DNA of 5,699 nt from UBA11524 sp964391995 (GTDB lineage Bacteria > Bacillota > Clostridia > Christensenellales > Aristaeellaceae), in the NCBI GenBank assembly GCA_964391995.1, contig CAYMOM010000123.1, positions 1 to 5,699 of the forward strand, written 5' to 3'. A program made the translations under genes and the position numbers. The notes beneath the pieces were generated by a model. The model did no database searches and was not told the DNA's origin. It saw only the letters and a program-made list of their open reading frames with translations. Shown here piece after piece: positions 1-5,323 of the stretch (the stretch's first letter is position 1; each line of letters opens with the position of its first letter).

Positions 1-10
1 GCGGAGGCGA

Positions 11-37
11 CCAAAGGGCTTTCCGATCGCCCTTTGG
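11..37. repeat. 9-bp perfect inverted repeat downstream of rsmE
   Basis: Arms CCAAAGGGC (11-19) and GCCCTTTGG (29-37) pair perfectly around a 9-base loop. The hairpin lies about 70 bases past the rsmE stop, so it could end or stabilise the rsmE transcript. Read on the minus strand, however, the bases after it (TCGCCTCCGC) contain no T run, so it is not a canonical intrinsic terminator. Its GGGC-type arms resemble the hairpin at 2244-2264, so both may belong to one class of dispersed intergenic palindrome. Nothing else was recognised in 1-104. Confidence 0.5.
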
Positions 38-104
38 AAACCTTCGGCGCATGCCCTGCTATGTGGAAGGCAGAGCGGTGTTCAATGGGATTCACGGCTC
101 CAAG

Positions 105-836
105 CTATTCCATGTCGCCATACAGGCACATCAGCGCACTGATGGCAGCCAGGCCGGCGGTTTCCGTGCGGAGAATGCGCGGGCCCAGGGTTACGGGGCG
201 GCAGGCGGCTTGCTGCATCTGGGCGACCTCTTCCGGGGACATGCCACCTTCCGGGCCGATGACGATGGCTACATCCTGCAGTTGGGGGTGTTCCTGATGG
301 AAGCGGGCCAGGGAATACCCCTGGGCATCTTCCCAGGGAACGATGGACGCAGCGTGCTCCGGAAGGCGGCGGAGAAGCTCCTTGAAGGGGATGGGCGCTT
401 CCACCGGCATCATTACGCACCGGCCGGACTGCTTGCAGGCCTCACGGGCGATCTTCTGCCAGCGCTCCTGCTTCTTCGCGCCGTCCTTGGCATTCAGCTG
501 CACCACACAGCGGCCCATGGCAACGGGCACCACGCAGGCTGCGCCCAGTTCCACGGCCTTCTGCACAATCAGCTCCATTTTGTCCGCCTTGGGCAGGCCT
601 TGGTACAGGGTGATGCGCAGCGCCGCCTCGGTGGAGGGAAGTTCCTGCAGAATGCGCAGGGTGACCCCATCATCCATGGAGGCAATCTCGGCAGCATAGC
701 GGCGCTGATCGCAGAAGATGTGGGCCGCTTCGCCAACGCGCATGCGTAAAACCCGCTGAGCATGGTGAGCGTCTTCCTCGTTCAGGCGGACAAAGCCGTC
801 TGCAATGCCGCCCTCGTCAGCGTAGAAGCGGTGCAT
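105..836 (-). CDS. rsmE: 16S rRNA (uracil1498-N3)-methyltransferase RsmE
   Basis: This 243-residue SPOUT-class methyltransferase uses S-adenosylmethionine to methylate N3 of U1498 in 16S rRNA, in the cytoplasm on the 30S subunit. Visible family signatures are the N-terminal PUA-like segment with HHAQRVLRMRVG (residues 24-35), QGLPKADKMELIVQKAVELG (79-98), an ERWQKIAREACKQSGR block (124-139), and the two cofactor-knot motifs IGPEGGMSPEE (193-203) and LGPRILRTETA (217-227). Length fits the family. The start at 836 is chosen because MHRFY is the usual N-terminus and GGAGG (849-845) sits 8 bases upstream. An in-frame ATG 33 bases further upstream would only extend into prmA. The start codon overlaps the prmA stop (TGATG), so translation is probably coupled. 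It is the last gene of the operon. The gene looks intact and ends in TAG. Confidence 0.96.
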   Translation of the reverse strand: MHRFYADEGGIADGFVRLNEEDAHHAQRVLRMRVGEAAHIFCDQRRYAAEIASMDDGVTLRILQELPSTEAALRITLYQGLPKADKMELIVQKAVELGAACVVPVAMGRCVVQLNAKDGAKKQERWQKIAREACKQSGRCVMMPVEAPIPFKELLRRLPEHAASIVPWEDAQGYSLARFHQEHPQLQDVAIVIGPEGGMSPEEVAQMQQAACRPVTLGPRILRTETAGLAAISALMCLYGDME

Positions 837-1783
837 CAGGCGTGCCTCCGGGCCAGCATGGCTACCCATTCGCCCTTGCGGCGGATGCTGAGAATGGTGT
901 AGTTTGCGGCAATCAGGGCATCCTGCACATCCTGCTCCCGCTCCTTGATGATGCCGGAGCAGATGAATAGACCGCCGGGGACAATGTGGTCATTCAGGGG
1001 TGCGGCGAACATGCAGATGACATCGGCAATGATGTTGGCAACGCAAATGTCACAGGTGGCGTCCACTGCATCCAGCAGGTTGCCTTCCAGGGTGGTGACG
1101 GTGCCTTCCAGGTGGTTGTGCTCCACGTTTTCACGGGCCACGCGGACGGCGGTGGGGTCGATGTCCGTGGCAAGCACATCCCTGGCGCCCAGCAGCGCCG
1201 CGCCGATGGCCAGAATGCCGCTGCCGGTGCCCACGTCAATCACCCGCTGACCGGGCTGCACCACTTCCTCCAGCAGCGCCAGGCACATGCCAGTGGTTTC
1301 ATGGGTGCCGCTGCCGAAAGCCATGCCAGGGTCGATCTCGATAATCTTGTCCCCGGGCTGGGCATCGTAGTGCTCCCAGGTGGGCTTCACCACCAGGGCT
1401 TTGCCGGCACGGAAAGGCTTGTAGAACTTCTTCCACACCTCTGCCCAGTCCTCGTCCTTCACGTTGAGGGTATCAACGGCCAGGGTGCCCATGTCCAGGT
1501 CAGGCACGGCCCGGCGGATCTCCTCCAGGTGGGCGGAGAGAGCCTGCATACGCTCGGCAAAGGAGGCATCCGGCTCAAACCAGGCGTGGACAAGCACATC
1601 CTCCGGCAGGGTGTTGACCAGGTTGGGATCAATGATTTCCCAAATGCCGTTGGGCTTGCTGGGATCGGGAATGTCGGCCCGGTCTTCCACCATGGTGCCG
1701 GCGGAGCCGTGGAGAATCAGCGCCTCAGACACCATGTCAGCGCCCAGGGTGGTGGTGTGTACGGTAATTTCAACCCATTCCAT
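836..1783 (-). CDS. prmA: Ribosomal protein L11 methyltransferase PrmA
   Basis: The 315-residue protein is a class I SAM-dependent methyltransferase that methylates amino groups of ribosomal protein L11. An N-terminal L11-recognition domain opens with MEWVEITVHT. It is followed by DWAEVWKKFYKPFR (112-125), the hallmark DPGMAFGSGTHETT (151-164), SAM motif I VIDVGTGSGILAI (181-193), the acidic ATDIDP strand (205-210), and ANIIADVI (249-256), which matches the NxxA-type substrate-site motif of PrmA. Length is normal. The start is supported by AAAGGATG just upstream. That site overlaps the final codons and stop of the small membrane gene, whose stop ends 7 bases before the prmA ATG. The rsmE start overlaps the prmA stop. 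In many Firmicutes prmA-rsmE follows dnaJ; here neither dnaJ nor other chaperone genes are present within the window. Confidence 0.96.
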   Translation of the reverse strand: MEWVEITVHTTTLGADMVSEALILHGSAGTMVEDRADIPDPSKPNGIWEIIDPNLVNTLPEDVLVHAWFEPDASFAERMQALSAHLEEIRRAVPDLDMGTLAVDTLNVKDEDWAEVWKKFYKPFRAGKALVVKPTWEHYDAQPGDKIIEIDPGMAFGSGTHETTGMCLALLEEVVQPGQRVIDVGTGSGILAIGAALLGARDVLATDIDPTAVRVARENVEHNHLEGTVTTLEGNLLDAVDATCDICVANIIADVICMFAAPLNDHIVPGGLFICSGIIKEREQDVQDALIAANYTILSIRRKGEWVAMLARRHA

Positions 1784-1790
1784 GTGTGTT

Positions 1791-1997
1791 TCATCCTTTA
1801 TTAAAAATCAGAAATAGCAGGCAGACTGCGCCAACGACAGCGCCGAAGATGCCTTCCCAGCGGGTGCGGGTGATGTAGGAGTCGGAGGCTTCGGTGCCGT
1901 TGGATTTCCAGCTTTCGGTTATCTCCCACCAGGTGTTGGGGGACAGCGCCATGAGAAGCCCCACAGCGATGATGAGGATGGCGCCAATGTGGTACAT
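1791..1997 (-). CDS. Small two-helix membrane protein, DUF6199-like
   Basis: A 68-residue protein of unknown function. Residues 1-20 (from MYHIGAILIIAVGLLMAL) and about 49-65 (GIFGAVVGAVCLLFLIF) are hydrophobic and should cross the membrane. The roughly 28-residue polar link contains WWEITESWKS followed by SDSYITRTR. This pattern of helix, Pro, W-E-x-T-E-S-W-K, S-x-x-Y-x-x-x-x-R, helix recalls the small proteins grouped as DUF6199; that assignment is from memory, not a search. The start at 1997 is well fixed by AAGGAGG (2011-2005), 7 bases upstream. The reading frame stays open further upstream to 2153, but that part overlaps a perfect palindrome and does not look like protein. The stop lies 7 bases before prmA and the prmA ribosome binding site is inside its last codons, so it is probably the first gene of the prmA-rsmE operon. 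Confidence 0.82.
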   Translation of the reverse strand: MYHIGAILIIAVGLLMALSPNTWWEITESWKSNGTEASDSYITRTRWEGIFGAVVGAVCLLFLIFNKG

Positions 1998-2141
1998 GGA
2001 AATTCCTCCTTGTGGTGGTCGGCGTAAGGGGCAACAGCGGCGTTGAACGTTGGATAATGCAGCAGTGCACACGCATTCTCCTTCCGACCTCGCTGCGCTC
2101 GCCCACCTTCCTCCCGGATGGAGCTCAAGTAACTTTCCCAT

Positions 2142-2170
2142 GTCACGGCGCATCCATCATGCGCCGTGAC
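2142..2170. repeat. 12-bp perfect inverted repeat, 5-base loop
   Basis: GTCACGGCGCAT (2142-2153) and ATGCGCCGTGAC (2159-2170) are exact reverse complements around CCATC. As RNA it would make a very stable hairpin on either strand. It has no T run beside it on either side, so it is unlikely to be a simple intrinsic terminator. It lies 145 bases upstream of the small membrane gene and about 105 bases past the fhs stop. It could be an RNA processing or stability element, a protein-binding operator, or a copy of a dispersed palindromic repeat. Confidence 0.7.
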
Positions 2171-2213
2171 CCCTTCTTGGCTGGTGCACGCAACACGCAC
2201 GCCGAAAGGGATT

Positions 2214-2236
2214 CTTAAGGGATGAAATCCCTTAAG
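2214..2236. repeat. 10-bp perfect inverted repeat, 3-base loop
   Basis: CTTAAGGGAT (2214-2223) and ATCCCTTAAG (2227-2236) are exact reverse complements around GAA. The hairpin is 39 bases past the fhs stop and may act on the 3' end of the fhs transcript. On the minus strand it is followed by AATCCCTTTC, which has only a short T run, so its value as an intrinsic terminator is doubtful. A partial third copy of the arm (AAAGGGATTC, 2205-2214) precedes it. Confidence 0.65.
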
Positions 2237-2243
2237 CGGGAGT

Positions 2244-2264
2244 GCAGAGGGCAGCGCCCTCTGC
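2244..2264 (-). repeat. 9-bp GC-rich inverted repeat just after fhs
   Basis: GCAGAGGGC (2244-2252) and GCCCTCTGC (2256-2264) pair perfectly around a 3-base loop. It begins 10 bases past the fhs stop codon, where a transcript-ending or protecting stem would be expected. No T run follows on the minus strand (ACTCCCGC comes next). Together with the hairpin at 2214-2236 it forms a tandem pair separated by 7 bases, which may be the actual 3' end structure of the fhs messenger. Confidence 0.6.
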
Positions 2265-2274
2265 CTCGTCCCTC

Positions 2275-3945
2275 TTAGAACAGGCCCACGATCTGCCCGG
2301 CTTCGTTCACGTCGATGGCTTCGGCGGCGGGGACCCGGGGCAGGCCGGGCATGGCGATGATGTCACCAGCAAAAGCCACCACAAAGCCTGCGCCTGCGCT
2401 GAGCCGCACGCTGCGGATGTGCAGGGTGAAGCCGGTGGGCGCACCCAGGGCCTTGGGATCATCGGAGAAGGAATACTGGGTTTTGGCAATGCACACCGGG
2501 CAGCGGCCCCAGCCCTCATCCTCCAGTTTGGAAAGCTGCTTAAGCACGGTGCCGGCAAAGGCCACATCCTTTGCGCCGTAAATGCGCTGGGCCACGGCGG
2601 TAATCTTGTCCGCCAGGGACATATCATCCGTATAGGTGAAGGAAGGCTCGGCAGGCTGCTGGGCATCCACCGTGCGGCAGACCAGCTCCGCCAGCTCGGT
2701 TACGCCGGCGCCGCCACGGGCCCAGCCATCGCACAGCTCCACAGGCGCACCAGCCTCTTCACAGGCAGAACGGAGCGCCGCCATTTCGGCATCCGTATCG
2801 GTGATGAAGCGGTTCATGGCAACAATCACCGGGCGTTTCCACACGTTCTTCACATGGTCGATGTGGGCCATCAGGTTGGCCAGACCCTTGCGCAGGTAGT
2901 CAACGCCTTCAACTGCCAGCTGATCCTTGGGGCAGCCGCCGTGGTGCTTCAACGCACGGACGGTGGCAACCACAACAATGGCATCGGGCCACAGGCCGCT
3001 CTGGCGGCACTTGATGTCCAGGAACTTTTCAGCGCCCAGGTCGCCGCCGAAGCCGGCCTCGGTCACCACATAATCCGCCAGGTTCATGGCGGTTTTGGTG
3101 GCGATAACGGAGTTGCAGCCGTGGGCAATATTGGCAAAGGGGCCGCCGTGCATCAGGCAGGGTGTACCGTCAATGGTCTGCACCAGGTTCGGCTGAATGG
3201 CATCCCGGAGAAGCGCGGTCATGGCGCCCTCTGCATGGATGTCCCCGGCGGTAACAGGCGTGCCGGCATAGGTGCGGGCCACCTGCAGCCGGGCCAGGCG
3301 GGCTTTCAGGTCCTGCAGGTCCTGGGCCAGGCAGAACACCGCCATTACCTCGCTGGCGGCGGTAATGTCAAAGCCGTCCTCCCTGGGCATGCCGTTGGCC
3401 TTGCCGCACAGGCCGCTGACGATAGAGCGCAGCTGGCGGTCGTTCACGTCCAGGCAGCGCCGCCAGGTGACGGTGCGGGGGTCGATGCCCAGCTTGTTGC
3501 CCTGCTGGATGTGGTTGTCCACCATGGCAGCCAGCAGGTTGTTGGCGGCGGTAATGGCGTGCAGGTCGCCGGTAAAATGCAGGTTGATGTTTTCCATGGG
3601 CAGCACCTGGGCGTATCCGCCGCCGGTGGCACCGCCCTTCATGCCAAACACCGGGCCCAGGGAAGGTTCCCGCAGGGCCAGCATAGCTTTTTTGCCCAGC
3701 TTGGTCATGCCATCGGCAAGGCCCACGGAAACGGTGGTCTTGCCTTCGCCGGCGGGTGTGGGGTTGATGGCGGTTACGAGAATCAGCTTGGCCTTGCGCT
3801 GGCGGGCAGGAACCTGCATGGGATCCACCTTGGCAATGTAGCGTCCATAGGGAACAAGGGCATCGGCAGGGATGCCTGCCTGGCGGGCAATCTCCTCAAT
3901 CTTGCGGGGTGCGGCAGCCTGGGCAATCTCGATATCCGTGGGCAT
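2275..3945 (-). CDS. fhs: Formate-tetrahydrofolate ligase (formyl-THF synthetase)
   Basis: This 556-residue cytoplasmic enzyme joins formate to tetrahydrofolate using ATP, giving 10-formyl-THF for purine synthesis, initiator tRNA formylation and, in acetogens, the methyl branch of the Wood-Ljungdahl pathway. Signatures in order are the P-loop TPAGEGKTT (63-71), EPSLGPVFGMKGGATGGGY (93-111), NLHFTGDLHAITAANN (121-136), GGPFANIAHGCNSV (267-280), EAGFGGDLGAEKFLDIKCR (296-314) and the terminal PGLPRVPAAEAIDVNEAGQIVGLF-type ending. Full length matches the family. The start MPTDIEIAQ at 3945 is chosen because AAAGGAG lies 9 bases upstream. An ATG at 3954 would touch that site, and the longer in-frame starts run past the promoter. 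It appears to be a single-gene transcript with its own promoter, divergent from tRNA-Pro. Presence of fhs alone does not prove acetogenesis. Confidence 0.97.
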   Translation of the reverse strand: MPTDIEIAQAAAPRKIEEIARQAGIPADALVPYGRYIAKVDPMQVPARQRKAKLILVTAINPTPAGEGKTTVSVGLADGMTKLGKKAMLALREPSLGPVFGMKGGATGGGYAQVLPMENINLHFTGDLHAITAANNLLAAMVDNHIQQGNKLGIDPRTVTWRRCLDVNDRQLRSIVSGLCGKANGMPREDGFDITAASEVMAVFCLAQDLQDLKARLARLQVARTYAGTPVTAGDIHAEGAMTALLRDAIQPNLVQTIDGTPCLMHGGPFANIAHGCNSVIATKTAMNLADYVVTEAGFGGDLGAEKFLDIKCRQSGLWPDAIVVVATVRALKHHGGCPKDQLAVEGVDYLRKGLANLMAHIDHVKNVWKRPVIVAMNRFITDTDAEMAALRSACEEAGAPVELCDGWARGGAGVTELAELVCRTVDAQQPAEPSFTYTDDMSLADKITAVAQRIYGAKDVAFAGTVLKQLSKLEDEGWGRCPVCIAKTQYSFSDDPKALGAPTGFTLHIRSVRLSAGAGFVVAFAGDIIAMPGLPRVPAAEAIDVNEAGQIVGLF

Positions 3946-3994
3946 GAACTCCATCTCCTTTGCGTGGGTCGAAAATGAAACACTCAGCTTTTTC

Positions 3995-4023
3995 ATTATA
4001 CAGCACCCGGCCTGCGAATGCAA
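3995..4023 (-). promoter_or_regulatory. Sigma-A type promoter of fhs
   Basis: Read on the minus strand, a perfect TATAAT (4000-3995) is preceded at 17 bases by TTGCAT (4023-4018), which matches three of six -35 consensus bases including TTG. A start site near 3988 would give a leader of about 43 bases before the fhs ATG. I see no riboswitch in so short a leader. Confidence 0.7.
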
Positions 4024-4076
4024 GTCGCCCGGCAGAAGGCCGGATGAGAAAATGTCAAAAGAAATTGAAAAAGCGC

Positions 4077-4105
4077 TTGACAAGCGTTTGCGCCCGTGCT
4101 ATAAT
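4077..4105 (+). promoter_or_regulatory. Perfect-consensus sigma-A promoter of tRNA-Pro
   Basis: TTGACA (4077-4082) and TATAAT (4100-4105) match both consensus boxes exactly and are separated by the ideal 17 bases. Upstream is A-rich sequence (about 4048-4072), which could act as an UP element. Transcription should begin near 4112. The leader contains TTCGCT (4114-4119) and AGCGAA (4130-4135), able to form a 6-bp stem just before the tRNA. Such strength fits a stable RNA gene. Confidence 0.93.
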
Positions 4106-4143
4106 CGTATTCGTTCGCTGGAAAGCGCGAGCGAAAAGCATAT

Positions 4144-4217
4144 CTGGGTGTGGCGCAGTTTGGTAGCGTGCTTGAATGGGGTTCAAGAGGCCGGAAGTTC
4201 GAATCTTCTCACCCAGA
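4144..4217 (+). tRNA. tRNA-Pro, anticodon GGG
   Basis: The 74 bases fold into a full cloverleaf. The acceptor stem is CTGGGTG (4144-4150) with CACCCAG (4210-4216) and discriminator A4217. The D stem is GCGC (4153-4156) with GCGT (4166-4169). The anticodon stem is CTTGA (4171-4175) with TCAAG (4183-4187), and the T stem is GGAAG (4193-4197) with CTTCT (4205-4209) around the loop TTCGAAT. The anticodon loop ATGGGGT places U33 before GGG (4178-4180), which reads CCC proline codons. C1-G72, A73 and G37 are expected for bacterial tRNA-Pro and its synthetase. The 3' CCA is not encoded (CGT follows), so it must be added after transcription. A perfect promoter precedes it and a terminator follows. 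Confidence 0.96.
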
Positions 4218-4222
4218 CGTGG

Positions 4223-4260
4223 AAACCCTTGCAAATCAACGGTTTGCAAGGGTTTTTGTT
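4223..4260 (+). terminator. Intrinsic terminator of tRNA-Pro
   Basis: AAACCCTTGCAAA (4223-4235) and TTTGCAAGGGTTT (4243-4255) form a 13-bp perfect stem with a 7-base loop, followed by a T-rich tail (TTTTTGTT, 4253-4260). It begins 5 bases after the tRNA, leaving a very short trailer. This is a textbook Rho-independent terminator for the plus strand. Confidence 0.93.
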
Positions 4261-4296
4261 TATGGTGAATCTTGTAAAATTGGGCAAAACCCGTTC

Positions 4297-4319
4297 AACT
4301 ATGTACAAAACTATGTACA
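4297..4319. repeat. Tandem 11-base repeat after tRNA-Pro
   Basis: AACTATGTACA occurs at 4297-4307 and again at 4309-4319, separated by one A, giving a 12-base period. Each copy contains the palindrome TGTACA. The repeat lies between two terminator hairpins, 80 bases past the tRNA gene, and belongs to no convincing gene. Confidence 0.75.
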
Positions 4320-4335
4320 TTGCGGGCAGAATTAC

Positions 4336-4364
4336 GGGGCGAAGAGGCGCCCTTTTTTGTTTTT
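4336..4364 (+). terminator. Second terminator-like hairpin with T run
   Basis: GGGCG (4337-4341) pairs with CGCCC (4348-4352) around a 6-base loop, with a possible extra G-T pair at 4336/4353. A T-rich tail follows (TTTTTTGTTTT, 4353-4364). It is short but has the right form for a plus-strand intrinsic terminator. It may serve as a backup for tRNA-Pro, insulating the gene that starts at the next promoter. Confidence 0.6.
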
Positions 4365-4368
4365 CCTG

Positions 4369-4397
4369 TTGCCAGGAACAGGGGTTTCGTTTATAAT
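4369..4397 (+). promoter_or_regulatory. Sigma-A type promoter of the SPOR-like gene operon
   Basis: TTGCCA (4369-4374, one mismatch to TTGACA) and a perfect TATAAT (4392-4397) are spaced by 17 bases. Transcription should start near 4404, ahead of both possible start codons of the next gene. The -35 box lies inside overlapping inverted repeats: TTCCTG/CAGGAA (4363-4368 and 4373-4378) and CCTGTT/AACAGG (4365-4370 and 4377-4382). These could be an operator. Confidence 0.8.
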
Positions 4398-4459
4398 GGA
4401 AGAAAGATCATCGGCATGAAATGCACACCCCCGGCATAGCCTTCCCTGAAAGGCAGGCG

Positions 4460-5296
4460 ATGGGCATGGGGCGTGTGGAAAGACGCATGTACAAGCGTGC
4501 AAGGGGACGAGCCATCCTCCGCAGGGTGATGGCGGCGGCGGTTTTGGTGCTGGCGGCACTGGGCGTGGCGGTAAGGCAGCACAGCGGCGGAATGCAGGCG
4601 GATCTGCTGCCTGCGCCCACGGCAACACCGGTGGCGGCGGCCTATGATGAAACCGTGGAGGCCCGGGAGATTGCCCTGGAAGAGGTTCAGTGGTATGCCA
4701 TACAGACGGGCATTTACTCCACCGGGGAGTCGGCGGCGGAAAACCGTGATACCTATGCCGGGCGGGGCGCGCCCGGCTATGTGAACCAGGATGGGGATAA
4801 GTGGCGGGTGTACATCGCCTGCTACGGCAGCAAGGAGGACGCCCAGGCCGTGCGGGAGCGCCTGCGGGTGAATCAGGAGGTGGAAACCTTTCTGCACACC
4901 TGGGTATGCCCGGCGCTATCCCTTCGGCTGACGGGCGCGGCAGGCCAGGTGGATGTGGCGGAGGCGGGCCTTTCCCTGCTGGGAAATGCCAGCGCGGCCC
5001 TGCGGGACGGCGCGGCCCTGCTGGACAGCGGCGAACGCACACTGGCGGAGACCCTTTCCGTGGCACAGGCCCTGGATGAGCAGGTGCGATTGTGGCGGGA
5101 AACCGCCAGGGCACGGTTCACCCAACCATATCCCGAGCTGCTGCGCATGGAACTTTCCATGGCGGATGCCTGGGATCAGAAGTATGCCGTCATCGCCAAG
5201 GCGGAGGGCGCCACGGCGCTGTCCGCCGCCATGAAGCTGCAGGCCATGGCCCTGTTTGACGAAAGCTGCGGCCTGCGGGAAGCATTGATGGAATAA
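4460..5296 (+). CDS. Membrane-anchored SPOR-domain-like protein
   Basis: A 278-residue protein whose exact role I do not recognise. A basic N-terminus (RVERRMYKRARGRAILRR) precedes one hydrophobic helix at about 22-37 (VMAAAVLVLAALGVAV), so the rest should lie outside the cytoplasm. After a Pro/Ala/Thr linker, residues about 75-152 have SPOR-like character: VQWYAIQTGIYSTGESAAEN, then WRVYIACYGSKEDAQAVRERLR. SPOR domains bind denuded peptidoglycan, so a cell-wall, division or sporulation role is possible. The last 125 or so residues look helical and match no family I can name. I chose the ATG at 4460 because AAAGG (4449-4453) is well spaced before it. An ATG at 4421 would add 13 residues but lacks a clear binding site, and 4466 is also possible. 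The next gene follows after 27 bases, probably in the same operon. Confidence 0.8.
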   Translation: MGMGRVERRMYKRARGRAILRRVMAAAVLVLAALGVAVRQHSGGMQADLLPAPTATPVAAAYDETVEAREIALEEVQWYAIQTGIYSTGESAAENRDTYAGRGAPGYVNQDGDKWRVYIACYGSKEDAQAVRERLRVNQEVETFLHTWVCPALSLRLTGAAGQVDVAEAGLSLLGNASAALRDGAALLDSGERTLAETLSVAQALDEQVRLWRETARARFTQPYPELLRMELSMADAWDQKYAVIAKAEGATALSAAMKLQAMALFDESCGLREALME

Positions 5297-5323
5297 CTGC
5301 ACAAGACAGAGGAGGAATACACC

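Larger units (their letters stand above)
1998..2274. other. Gene-free spacer, 277 bases, rich in palindromes
   Basis: No convincing gene is present between fhs and the small membrane gene. Apart from the ribosome binding site at 2005-2011 it holds three perfect inverted repeats, at 2142-2170, 2214-2236 and 2244-2264, listed separately. Read on the minus strand, the part between about 2070 and 2130 is purine-rich and contains GCGAG twice (GCGAGCGCAGCGAG). A promoter for the downstream minus-strand operon should lie here. CATTAT at 2059-2054 is a weak -10 candidate without a convincing -35, so I do not call it. Confidence 0.6.

Noticed and set aside
51..749. Plus-strand open frame (232 codons) opposite rsmE
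   Set aside because: It is antisense to a clear rsmE gene and contains no recognisable motif.
986..1804. Plus-strand open frame (272 codons) opposite prmA
   Set aside because: It is the shadow of prmA, with no ribosome binding site and a His/Gly-rich composition.
1998..2153. N-terminal extension of the small membrane protein up to 2153
   Set aside because: The ATG at 1997 has a strong ribosome binding site and starts a clean hydrophobic helix. The upstream part overlaps one arm of a perfect palindrome and has an odd Arg/Cys-rich composition.
2242..3978. Long plus-strand open frame (578 codons) opposite fhs
   Set aside because: The minus strand encodes a complete, highly conserved fhs with all motifs. 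The plus-strand translation is rich in Gly, His and Ala with no recognisable domain, as expected for the antisense of GC-rich coding DNA.
4029..4043. CCGGC/GCCGG inverted repeat between the fhs and tRNA promoters
   Set aside because: It has only a 5-bp stem in a GC-rich stretch and is not transcribed from either promoter. Too weak to claim as an operator.
3946..4083. Extended fhs start giving 602 codons
   Set aside because: The extra 46 codons cross the fhs promoter and lack similarity to the family N-terminus. The 3945 ATG has a well-placed ribosome binding site and gives the usual 556 residues.
4176..4182. Reading the tRNA anticodon as TGG instead of GGG
   Set aside because: The 5-bp stem CTTGA/TCAAG fixes a 7-base loop ATGGGGT. 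The T must be position 33, so the anticodon is GGG.
4262..4396. Possible 44-residue protein starting at ATG 4262 after the tRNA
   Set aside because: It has no good ribosome binding site, lies just after a terminator and spans a second terminator and a promoter. Its internal TMYK/TMYI repeat only reflects the DNA repeat at 4297-4319.
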